Assembly (NCBI GenBank): GCA_903813345.2
Contig: CAIIXF020000002.1
Span: 35,234,109 to 35,298,108, forward strand
Origin: Owenia fusiformis
Lineage: Eukaryota > Annelida > Polychaeta > Sabellida > Oweniidae
Reading direction: 5' to 3'
DNA: 64,000 nt
The notes beneath the pieces are model-generated. The model saw only the letters and a program-made list of their open reading frames with translations. It was not told the DNA's origin and ran no database searches. Shown piece after piece: positions 22,701-33,100 of the stretch. The position numbers were made by a program, and so were the translations under genes. Numbering within the stretch: the stretch's first letter is position 1; the number at the start of each line of letters is the position of its first letter.

Positions 22701-25033
22701 TCATTAACTTCAATGCAGTTAACTGGCGCCGTAGTGGTATTTGTGGCTGTGGTTATGTTATTCGGTGTAGTGGTAGTAGTTGTAGTGTTCGGTGTAGTAG
22801 TAGTAGTATTTGTAGTTGTGGTAGTAGTAGTAGTTGTAGTTGTAGTTGTACGACACTTTCTTTTACCACGTTTGCCTTTACAACCCTTTTTACCAGCTAC
22901 AAAATTTGGATGGATGCAATGAGATCTACTTAGTACATACCTGCCAACCTACCGTATTTTTACGGGAATCTACCGTAAATTTTTCGTTTTTCCGTAAAAA
23001 AATGACTAACTTCCGTAAAAAAATACCATGTTTTTCCCGTAAAAACGCCCGTAAAAAAATTTACCGTATTTTTTTCGAAATCTACCGTAAATTTATTTTT
23101 TAAAAACTCGTTTCTTCCATGAGAACGGCCGTAAAATCTACCGTAAATTTTTGAAAATCTACCGTAAATTTTCGAAAATCTACCGTATTTCTGCTAAAAT
23201 CAACAGTATTTTTGTTCAAACTACCGTAAAATTTCCCGTTATTGTTGGGAAATGCTGAAAAATTGAAGTCTTCCTGTACTGTCCCTGTAATATTCCTTCA
23301 CCAACCCAAATATAAATAGGTATCGACAGGTCTGTGGTTATCAGGTTATTGCGCATTTATCTAAGTACGCTGGCGTATAATCAGTCCAAACATCAACTAC
23401 CACAAGAAAGAATTCTTTCTGACATGATTTTTGTAGTTAACCAAACCCTTTTGTACACAGATCTTTATTCCGAATGCAACAAAAATATGATTTTAGTTGC
23501 GCTTCATCTAAATAAATGAGTGGAAATGACAAAAACTACTTGCTTTACCGTATGAAATATGCGTAGTTTGGTTTATGATCAGTACTGAACGCCACATATA
23601 CATTATACATAGTTTAATCAATTTGTTTTCAGTACGATAAAATGTTGTATTTTTCATCTAAACACATTATATCAGTAACCAGCATGAGGATTATTGAATT
23701 TTTTCTGCATCTTTATTCTATTTTCACACTTTTGGATTTGATTACAACCATTCGATATTCCACTCTATTAAAATGGTTCGAAACACGTAATAAATTCGTT
23801 TGTTTTTACACATTTATATTTGATTTATGTAACTATATATGCGATAAATGCACTTGTATATGCTGTTCATGTTATTCAGTGTTCGGTAAAATGTCACATT
23901 TAAGTCACGAACAAAGACGGTTGACACATAATATATTTAGAACACACATCAAATACAAATATACTTTAGAACCAAACAATGTTCATTTACCGAACATTTA
24001 CCAAATAGCACGGACATATAGTGACTTACCCCACATAATTAATGACATATTGCACATAAAATCATGTGGGGTAGGTCAAATTCTTCCACAAAACTAGTTA
24101 TTTTAAAATCTATCGCAAAAACTACCGCATTTTTTCCAAATTTACCGAAAAGTACCGCATTTTTGGCAAATCTTCCGCAAAAGTACCGGTTTTTCAAAAA
24201 ATTACCGTAAAAACTACAGCAATTTTCAAAATCTACCGTAAAACTACCGCGTTTTTTCCGAATCTTCCGCAAAACTACCGCTTTTTCAAAAAACTACCGT
24301 GAAAACTACCGCATTTTTTCAAAATCTACCGTAAAACTACCGCATTTTTTCAAAATCTTTCGCAAAACTACCGGTTTTTCAAAAAACTACCGTAAAAACT
24401 ACTGCATTTTTAAAAATCTACCGCATTTTTTCTAAATCTTCCGCAAAACTACCGCTTTTTTCAAATTTCTACCGTAAAATTACATTTTTTTCAAAAATCT
24501 ACCCCAAACCTCTGAAACTACAGTATTTTTTTAAATCTACCGCAAAAACTACCGTTTATTTTATAAATCTACCGCAAAAACTACCGTTTTTTAAAAAATC
24601 TACCGCAAAAACTACCGTTTTTTCTAAAATCTACCGTAAAAACTACCGCAATTTTGTTGAAAAATACCGCAAAATCTACCGTATTTTGAAAAAATCTACC
24701 GCAAAAATACAGCAATTTTAAAAAAATCTACCGCAAAATTTTAGTCTTAGGTTGGCAGGTATGTAGTAGTACATACATGATCAAAATGTATTTTAGTTAA
24801 TTTATATTTGGACATTAAAAATACTTTTTTGTGAATGTTATCCGTGGGTCATCGAAAAGAATGTTAAATCATTTGTGTTTCGCATGCCATCATATTTAAA
24901 TAGAGCATGAACATGAGCTCTCTTTCTTTGCAACATATGATATTGGGGCCCGATATTATAAACGTTAACACCTACCCAATGCCAATGCGAGGCACACGAC
25001 CAGGAGGAGCAATGTTAAAAGCTGTATCCTCAT
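19730..25033 (-). CDS. Secreted PLAT/LH2-domain protein 2 with threonine-rich stalk (272 aa)
   Basis: Exons (minus): 25033-24976, 22896-22615, 21828-21585, 21366-21249, 19846-19730; frames agree at every junction. Residues 1-19 are a signal peptide (MRIQLLTLLLLVVCLALAL). Residues 21-35 are a basic Cys stretch (GKKGCKGKRGKRKCR). About 36-83 is an almost pure Thr tract with Asn and Pro, expected to be heavily O-glycosylated, then an acidic linker. The PLAT-like domain follows from about 145 on: FWIIIQTS, AGSWDPYAIRFW, EPGSWDAYGV, PKWIRISNEA, DNWKIKR, GKIYEF. Exons 1, 4 and 5 have the same lengths (58, 118, 117) as in the neighbouring paralogue, so the pair arose by tandem duplication. Likely an extracellular-matrix or mucus component; the ligand is unknown. 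The exon 1 donor chosen (G before GTAGGT) is the one that keeps phase. Confidence 0.8.
19883..20495. repeat. 27-bp minisatellite in PLAT gene 2 intron 4
   Basis: About 22 copies of GATGGCCGAAGATGTTAATATCACGAA with small variants (ATCACGTAG, GTCAATATC). Because 27 is a multiple of three, it leaves long open frames on both strands. Those readings (for example SRRWPKML repeats) are by-products and not genes. Confidence 0.9.
21115..21235. repeat. Foldback with CTCGGTCCCTACG core
   Basis: Arms around GGAAATATCCCTCGGTAAATACAATATAT and the reverse complement near 21,185-21,215 flank the core CTCGGTCCCTACGATCTCTCGG. It abuts the exon 4 donor of PLAT gene 2. Closely similar foldbacks are at 54,760-54,870 and, in looser form, 26,420-26,530. 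Confidence 0.65.
22137..22620. repeat. 61-bp tandem array starting at a 5' splice site
   Basis: Eight nearly identical copies with exact 61-base spacing; TAACCTATAA starts at about 22,141, 22,202, 22,263, 22,324, 22,385, 22,446, 22,507 and 22,568. Each copy reads GTAAGTGCTATTC on the minus strand. The rightmost copy is the functional donor of exon 2 of PLAT gene 2 (exon ends at 22,615). Confidence 0.9.
22934..24765. mobile_element. CCGTAAA-rich element with inverted ends
   Basis: Ends are TACATACCTGCCAACCT (22,934-22,950) and its reverse complement (24,749-24,765). Both flanks of the interior are packed with variants of CTACCGTAAAA and ACCGCAAAA. The middle (about 23,250-24,100) is unique AT-rich sequence with a 151-residue open frame that I do not recognise. 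It looks like a non-autonomous DNA transposon. It sits in intron 1 of PLAT gene 2, 38 bases upstream of exon 2. Confidence 0.7.
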
Positions 25034-25686
25034 AGCTGAATTAAAACAGATCCAAACGTATAAATCCAAGTAGAGTATAAAATTCACAAATAGAATTTAC
25101 AAAATCCTTGGTAAATATTTTCAATTGTAAAAATATCTCAGTAATGTAACGACCTTGTCATTGACAAATGAAGAACATAAAATGAAACATATGCTGCTTT
25201 TATTAAATGTGATATCAAATACAATTCATGTTTGGAGCCATAAAATTCCGAACCCTCAATGGATTACTGTTTTACATGTTTCTATTATGAATTGTTATGT
25301 TTAAACATTTGTTGTTCAACAAGCGGTTTTATTGCTGTTAATGGTGGACATTTTAGAATAATAGTAAAAAGGTTTATACAATCTAACAGTAACGCAAAAC
25401 CATTACAACAAAATGCCAATTGTGGGTCCAGAACAATACAGCGATAGCAATGTTTTAAATTGCGAAATGGATGACAATGGAACAAAGGGCATCGTATATT
25501 TCAGCAAAACAACAAGTTTTAAAATTTTACGAAATTAAAAAAATGAGGTGGTACAGGTCAAATTGAATCATTTGTTCTTTTGGTCATCATCACGTAATAA
25601 GTTATTATCAATTCCAGCTCTATAGTCACCTCAATAAGGCATATAAGAGACGCACGTATATGTAGTACATACACTTCAAAATTGAA

Positions 25687-25972
25687 AACTTAATTGATTT
25701 CTGTAAAGGTCATGTTGTCAATGGTCAGAATGAAAAAGTGTTTAATAAACTTAAACCTAAATTCAATTTGCCTTGCCCGAAAACTAATCCAGGGGATATT
25801 GAACCCAAAGAACACTCTATTGTGCGGCTCTTTAGATGCTGAACGAGTAGTCCTATTTGCGCTTTCTAAAATGCGAGAAGATTATGCCATCCAGACATAT
25901 AAAGAAGATGATGATTGTAATATGACTTTAAAGGCCAAGGCAATTTATTTCATGTACAAGAACGTGACATGC
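25687..25972 (+). pseudogene. Unrecognised coding-like remnant
   Basis: Two overlapping frames look protein-like, with one frame change between them: KLKPKFNLPCPKTNPGD then IEPKEHSIVRLF, and afterwards AERVVLFALSKMREDYAIQT. The composition is unlike the AT-rich surroundings. I cannot name a family. It may be a retrocopy fragment or chance. Confidence 0.2.
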
Positions 25973-26419
25973 TAATGTAAATATGTTTAAATCTAAAATA
26001 CAAAAAAATTTTACGCTAAGGCCTGTACACCAGGTACAGGCCATCTATATGTTTAACTGTACTATGGAGATATAAATCAAATTTGAAATGAAAATATTCA
26101 CAGAAAGATGTTACCATTCAGTTCTTACAGTTATTCAAAAGTAATTCCTTCACTTTTTGTTATCGTAATTTTTTAATGCATAGAGCAGCAGGCTCCATAA
26201 AAATATATGAACAACGATGTATGTAGTCTCTCGAAACATGATTAACTCTCAATGATCATCCCTCAAAAATGAATAATGATGTCCTTTAATACGGTGAAGT
26301 TTTTTAGATGAAAAGTATAAAAAGTGTTTTCTATAATAAATGAAAATAAATGAAAAATCTTACATTTTTCTTGAACGAATTCAATTATGATTTTAAACTT
26401 TTTCAAACCATTGAAAAAT

Positions 26420-26600
26420 TCCCGGGAGCGGGATGGATATATTATATCTGCCCGCATTTGGCCTGGAGCGGGACACATACAATATATCCTGCCCGCTCCT
26501 CAGATATGATATATATTCCCGAGTGATATCTACCCCAAACCCACTTAAGTATGAGATACACAGATATATTTCACTCCCACACCATCTAAAACCTGACACG
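26420..26600. repeat. Foldback with GAGCGGGA motifs
   Basis: GGAGCGGGATGGATATATTATATC and the partner GATATATATTCCCGAGTG, plus CAATATATCCTGCCCGCTCC, form overlapping inverted repeats. Confidence 0.5.
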
Positions 26601-27046
26601 TGACAAGACATTTGTATTAAATGTTCGTGACCAAACCGTACATGATATTTTATTATTATTACAGTTCATATTACATTATTATACAATGTTCTAATGATAT
26701 CATCTCTTAAAAATTATAATTTCCATATTTCCATATTCAATTGAATATAGCCGAGATGTTCACACCACAGAAGAAATATTCAACAGAAGAGTATAAATTA
26801 TAGATATTATATGATTGTCGTGGTGATATAAAAGCGTTGTACCAAAATATAACAATACATTGCAGAATATACATATACGAAGATGAGCTTTATACATATG
26901 AACACACTTGCTTCGAATTGAATATGATTACGGTATACAAAATATATAATGATACATTATAGACTTTGCAATTAAGATGCTATACTCAGATGTATTAGAA
27001 CAATATCTTATATTAGTAAATGAAGAGAATCCACAATAATGGTTTT

Positions 27047-27212
27047 TACAGGGTGTTCCATATGCCCCACCTCTTTATCTTTTTTCAGGGATACCCCTTG
27101 ACTGCAATCTTGTATAACTTTCCATAAGGAACAAAATTATATATAGCATGATGGGGTGGCAACACTACGTGTATTAGTTTAGAGGAGGATGCATATATGA
27201 AACACCATGTAT
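27047..27212. mobile_element. Short MITE with TACAGGGTGTTCC ends
   Basis: The left end TACAGGGTGTTCCATATGC and the right end, whose reverse complement is TACATGGTGTTTCATATATGC, are imperfect inverted repeats bounding about 166 bases. Confidence 0.5.
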
Positions 27213-28043
27213 AATCTAAACGCCATTTTAAGACACTTTCTCAATGTATTAAATCCAAAATCTACATTCTGCAATAATAAAGAAAAACTACAATGTATAA
27301 TGCTTAGAGTATTAAAAATGTCAACGCTAAAAATTGAACTCATTTACAAAAAAGATTTATACATTTCATTTACAAAAATCCAGGATTTTATCGAGGAGAG
27401 ATCATGATCTTCTTAAATATAAAACCCTTGCAAAAATCCATTTGAATTGCATTCTTTTTAAATACTGTACAAAACCATTTGCAACATGTGGAAATAATTT
27501 AACAAAATCATTTGCAATATGTAAAATAATTCAAGCATATGACTCAGTGAATGGTGGTTGATTTAAAGCACGCATGTCAGTTCATTAAGACCTGGGCTTA
27601 AATCCTCTATTATTTAACAATATGTGCTATAAAATAAATGTATATTATTATTACCCAAAGCAAATATAAAACGTAAAAACATATACGAGGAAGTTAAGCC
27701 ACAGGGTGACACAAAAAGTCTTTAATTTTGGAATAAATTCTCCACATGAAAATTCAAGAAAATTCAGTGACAATTGAGAAGGTTATTCTAAAATTCTAAT
27801 AAGAGCCATTAAGAGTTGGTATTATAGAAGTACATCACTGCCTCACGCATGACACACTCTAATATGTACATTAATTCATCAAGACGCAATCTGTTGAATA
27901 AGATATTTCAAAATGATAGTAATATATGCCATAATACAAAAGCAAAACATCATATATTAAAGTTTTCTCTCGGACTTCATGTAAGTTATTTTAACAATAA
28001 TGCATGTGATATAACTTGTGCCCTGTAGATAACTGTATACTCG

Positions 28044-28060
28044 TTTATTTATTATTTATT
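28044..28060 (-). terminator. Cluster of polyadenylation signals after terminal exon B
   Basis: Three overlapping AATAAA hexamers read on the minus strand, about 430 bases after the stop codon at 28,491. The implied 3' UTR contains the 128-bp MITE at 28,230-28,357. Confidence 0.4.
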
Positions 28061-28229
28061 CATTAACGTGTACTGTTAACAAAACCTACGCATGCACAAA
28101 AAGCTTTAACATTTTTAGTTTCAATCAAGGAGGGTTGTCTCCCAGCATTCCTCTCGATCTCCTTTTGACTGACATGAACAATTTGGTGATAGTACTACTA
28201 TATTGTTCATTTTCAATTTCTAATGCCTT

Positions 28230-28357
28230 GGTCACATTTGCTCCGATTTTCACTACGGCGCCCGGGCGATTGAGTATTTTGTTCAGAATTGAATACAATA
28301 TTGTACAAAACACTCAATCTGCCGGGCGCCGGCCGATGGATTGGAGAATATGTGACC
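28230..28357. mobile_element. 128-bp palindromic MITE, copy 1
   Basis: Starts GGTCACATTTGCTCCG and ends ATATGTGACC, with GC-rich inner arms (GGCGCCCGGGCGATTGAGT / ACTCAATCTGCCGGGCGCC). A copy of exactly the same length is at 58,992-59,119. Confidence 0.8.
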
Positions 28358-28490
28358 CAGGCATTAGTTGCGAGATTATCATAATAGTAATTATCTCGTA
28401 TGTTACCAAATTGGTTCACGACAGTCAAGAGAATGAATTCTGGGTTGTCAAATCACCTTGAGTTATCATGAACTGTTCTCTGAAATTGTT

Positions 28491-30153
28491 TTAATAATGT
28501 CCCATGTAATTAGCATTGAATTCACGTGGGTAGAACACAGGATCGTCTTCCTCAGACACTGACCCTTCTGTATAGTCGTCAGTGGGTGGAAAAGCAGAGT
28601 CAATACTATCCATCTTACGGCTGTCGTAATATGGCTTATCGACGGACGGCTTATCGTATGTGCCCGTTCGATTTGGTGTGTACGGACCCCCTGGGTTCCT
28701 GTCTTGTCTCGGATAGGGAAGGGACGAAGACGAGTATGGGACTCTTTGATTTGGATTCGAATTTGGACTCTTTTGGTTTGTATATGGGTTCTGAGGAGAA
28801 GAGTTTAACGGACTTTTATTCATGACATACGGTCTTCTTCCTGGGTTAGAATAAGGGCTTGTGTATGTTGCATACGGGTTTGTGGGTTGACGAGAAGGAT
28901 ACTTATTGCTGGGTGAAATTGGAGATCTTTTTGGATAAAGTATGTCGACTTCTTGGATGGGACTTTCCTTTTCCTTAGGTTTGGGGTCAGTCCTATTTGT
29001 ATTTTTTCCATATAGTGATGGTTCATAGTTTGAATTTGGCTTTCTGGAATTCGGAATATGTTTATCATTTGTGTCCGGCAATTCCGATTTTGATAGTGGC
29101 ACTTGATTATATACTTTCGTTGTGGGTTTCGATTCAGTTTGTGGTTTGATTTTGGGCTCACTTGTTTTGATTGGATTGTTTTCCTTTATCGGTTGTGGAA
29201 TTATACGGGGTGTTTTCTGAAAGGGGACTGTCGCAGGTTGTGTCTTGGGTTTGGCATAGATGGGATCAGTTTTATTATCACTGGCTGCTGTGTTTTGTCT
29301 AAGACTGGTCTTTGGTGTTATTGTCGGGGCTTTAGCGGAATATGATTCGGGAGATGAGTCTTCTGTTGGTATTATGTGGTCTGGCGAGGGGTCTTTATAA
29401 GGATTTACGTAGCGTCTTGTGCTTCTTGGTACCGACCTTTTCTCGTTTGTGATGACGTTTGGGGAGTCGGGTTTAGTTGGCGCCTGTACTATTATTTTCG
29501 GTGGATTGTTACCATCAAGTTCATTTTCGCTATCACTCTCTTTGGAATCTACTTCATTACTTTTTTCAATCTTCTTGTTTTTGTTCTTTGATTTAGATGC
29601 CGAGAAATTAAGTCTTGGAAATTTTCTTTGTTCTTTTTGTTTTGGCTCGACCTTTGGTTCGATTTTGTTCTCATCATTAGGAACAGCCTCGGTAAGTTTG
29701 ACGATTGCATCTGTTAGTTGCGAAATATCTGGACCAAAATTTGAACCAACTTCTTTTGAAGTTGTAACCTCGGTGTCATTGGCTAGTTTATCTGTTTCAT
29801 GCTGAACTTTCGGACTTAATTTGGACAGGTCGACTCTCGATGACCTGGATGATGCTCGTTGTAGTTGTCGCTCTAATGTACTCGCCCGGCTTTGCCTCTG
29901 TCTTTCTAGAGTGTTCACTCGACTAGGAATATTTACACCAAATAAATTAATGTCAGTGGATTTGTAGGGTGCGTTATTCAATTTGATGAATTTTTCCATT
30001 TCTTTACGTTCCTTTTCTTCCGCTAACTGCCGTTGTCGTTCTAAAGTGTTGATCTTGCTTGGGGGTAAAGCAAAGAGACCTACACCATTATTCGCTACCT
30101 GTCCGTTGCTATGACTACTTGGAGGGCTGCCTAGTAGCTCAACTCTTAGACCC
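28491..30153 (-). CDS. Alternative terminal exon B: 553-residue cytoplasmic tail
   Basis: The acceptor TTTCCAG precedes 30,153 and the exon starts in phase 2, so it can join directly to the exon ending at 35,612. It is low in hydrophobic residues and rich in Pro, Ser, Lys, Asn and Tyr, so probably disordered. A motif repeats near its start: [11 protein letters not shown] and, about 40 residues on, [11 protein letters not shown], followed by STLERQLQ. The second half has many NPY, SPY and PY steps. The C-terminus is acidic, then [11 protein letters not shown] recognise no folded domain. It shares its composition and NPYxN/SP motifs with terminal exon A. Confidence 0.75.
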
Positions 30154-33100
30154 CTGGAAAGGAAATGTAAATGTCAGTGTTGAAAACTATTACAACCAAA
30201 TCATCATTTACAAATTGCAATTTCATATTTTACACATTTACGATATAAAGGTTATTTTAGAGTTGCAACTTGAATTGATATTACTGTATAAACATATTGA
30301 ATAATAAATACTCTTATGTTGTGTGTATTTTAATAATGGCTAGAAGCATATAAATTATAAAATATGTATTCACCACACACTGGGTTTACATAGCAGCAAC
30401 AAATACAAACGTTGCTATGGATACCGCAAGCCATGCCCAAGATAAGCATAACATAACTTAGTATATCTTCTTTACAAAATGAATATTATTGGACAAAGCG
30501 AGACAATTTGACAAAACATAAGCTTACTCCTTAACAAAAGTTTTAATCTTTTGAGGACAAATTACTTTTTTGCTTTATATGGCTTTCTAAGTTGACATTG
30601 CAATGACCTTATTGATTCTAATCATAAAATCAAGAGTAATGGCGATGAACTTAGTGATTCTAAAAATACAATCAAGAGTTATGACAATAAACTTAGTGAT
30701 TCTAAATGTACAAGCAAGAGTTATTGCAATAAACTTAGGAATTAAAAAAATACAATCAAGAGTAATGGCAATGAACCTAGTATTCCCAAACATACAATCA
30801 AGAGTTATGGCAATAAACTTAATGATTCTAAACAAAAGATCAAGAGTAATGGCCATGAGCTTAGTGATTCTAAATATACAATCAAGAGTACTGGCAATGC
30901 ATTTAGTAATTCTAAACATACAACCAAGAGTAATGGCAATAAACTTAGTAATTCTAAACATAAAATCAAGAGTAATGGCAGTGAACTTAGTAATTCTAAA
31001 CATAAAATCAAGAGTAATGGCAGTGAACTTAGTAATTCTAAACATAAAATCAAGAGTAACGGCAGTGAACTTAGTAATTCTAAACAAAAGATCAAGAGTA
31101 ATGGCAATGAACTTAGTAATTCTAAATATAAAATCAAGAGTAATGGCAGTGAACTTAGTAATTCTAATCATACAATCAAGAGTAATGGCAATGAACTTAG
31201 TGATTCTAATCATACAATCAAGAGTAATGGCAATGAACTTAGTAATTCTAAACATAAAATCAAGAGTAATGGCAGTGAACTTAGTAATTCTAAACATAAA
31301 ATCAAGAGTAATGGCAGTGAACTTAGTAATTCTAAACATAAGATCAAGAGTAATGTCAGTGAACTTAGTGATTCTAATCATACAATCAAGAGTAATGGTA
31401 ATAAACTTAGTGATTCTAAGCATAAGATCAAGAGTAATGGCAGTGAACTTAGTGATTCTGAACATAAAATCAAGAGTTATGGCAATGAACTTAGTGAATC
31501 TAAACATACAATCAAGAGTAATGGCAGTGAACTTAGTGAATCTAAACATAAAATCAAGAGTAATGGCAGTGAACTTAATGATTCTAAACATAAGATCAAG
31601 AGTGATGGCAGTAAACTTAGTGATTCAAAACATACAATCAAGAGTAATGGCAATAAACTTAGTGATTCTAAGCATAAGATCAAGAGTAATGGCAATGAAT
31701 TTAGTGATTCTAAACATACAACCAAGAGTAATGGCAAAAAGCTTAGTGATTCTAAGCGTAAGATCAAGAGTAATGGCAGTGAACTTAGTAATTCTAAACA
31801 TACAATCAAGAGTAATGGCAGTGAACTTAGTGATTCTAAACATAAGATCAAGAGTGATGGCAGTAAACTTAGTGATTCAAAACATACAACCAAGAGTAAT
31901 GGCAAAAAACTTAGTGATTCTAAGCGTAAGATCAAGAGTAATGGCAGTGAACTTAGTAATTCTAAACATACAATCAAGAGTAATGGCAATAAACTTAGTG
32001 ATTCTAAGCATAAGATCAAGAGTAATGGCAATGAGCTTAGTGATTCTAAACATAAGATCAAGAGTAATGGCAATGAGCTTAGTGATTCTAAACAAAAGAT
32101 CAAGAGTAATGGCAATGAACTTAATGATTCTAAACATAAAATCAAGAGTAATGGCAATGGATTTAGTAATTCTAAACATACAACCAAGAGTAACGGCAAT
32201 GAATTTAGTGAATCTAAACATACAATCAAGAGTAATGGCAATAAACTTAGTGATTCTAAACATAAAATCAAGAGTTATGGCAATGAACTTAGTGATCCTA
32301 AACATACAACCAAGAGTAATGGCAATGAACTTAGTGATTCAAAACATACAATCAAGAGTAATGGCAATAAACTTAGTGATTCTAAGCATAAGATCAAGAG
32401 TAATGGCAGTGAACTTAGTGATCCTAAACATAAAATCAAGAGTAATGGCAGTGAACTTAGTGAATCTAAACATAAGATCACGAGTAATGGCAATGAACTT
32501 AGTGATCCTAAACATACAATCAAGAGTAATGGCAATGAATGTAGTAATTCTAAACATACAACCAAGAGTAATGGCAGTGAACTTAGTGATTCTAAACATA
32601 AGATCAAGAGTAATGGCAGTGAACTTAGTGATCCTAAACATACAACCAAGAGTAATGGCAATGAACTTAGTGATTCAAAACATACAATCAAGAGTAATGG
32701 CAATAAACTTAGTAATTCTAAACATAAAATCAAGAGTAATGGCAATGAACTTAGTGATTCTAAACATAAAATCAAGAGTAATGGCAATGAACTTAGTGAT
32801 TCTAAACATAAAATCAAGAGTAATGGCAATGAACTTAGTGATTCTAAACATACAATCAAGAGTAATGGCAATAAACTTAGTAATTCTAAACATAAAATCA
32901 AGAGTAATGGCAATGAACTTAGTGATTCTAAACATAAAATCAAGAGTAATGGCAATAAACTGGTGATTCTAAACATAAAATCAAGAGTAATGGCAATGAA
33001 CTTAGTGATTCTAAACATAAAATCAAGAGTAATGGCAATAAACTGGTGATTCTAAACATAAAATCAAGAGTAATGGCAATGAACTAAGTGATTCTCAACA

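Larger units (their letters stand above)
25034..28043. other. Intergenic region between PLAT gene 2 and the large gene
   Basis: No confident gene. A TATA-like TTTTATACTC reads on the minus strand near 25,074-25,083, about 40-50 bases upstream of the PLAT gene 2 ATG, and could be its core promoter. The region also holds an ORF remnant (25,687-25,972), a foldback (26,420-26,600) and a short MITE (27,047-27,212). Confidence 0.5.

Noticed and set aside
22668-22922. Poly-valine plus-strand ORF
   Set aside because: Antisense of the poly-threonine stalk encoded on the minus strand, where splice sites and signal peptide fit.
28526-29805. Several plus-strand ORFs over terminal exon B
   Set aside because: Shadows of the 553-residue minus-strand exon, which continues a supported gene.
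30603-32966. 787-residue plus-strand ORF (14-residue repeat)
   Set aside because: Produced by a 42-bp minisatellite lacking stops; other frames and the other strand are equally open, and there is no start context, domain or codon pattern.
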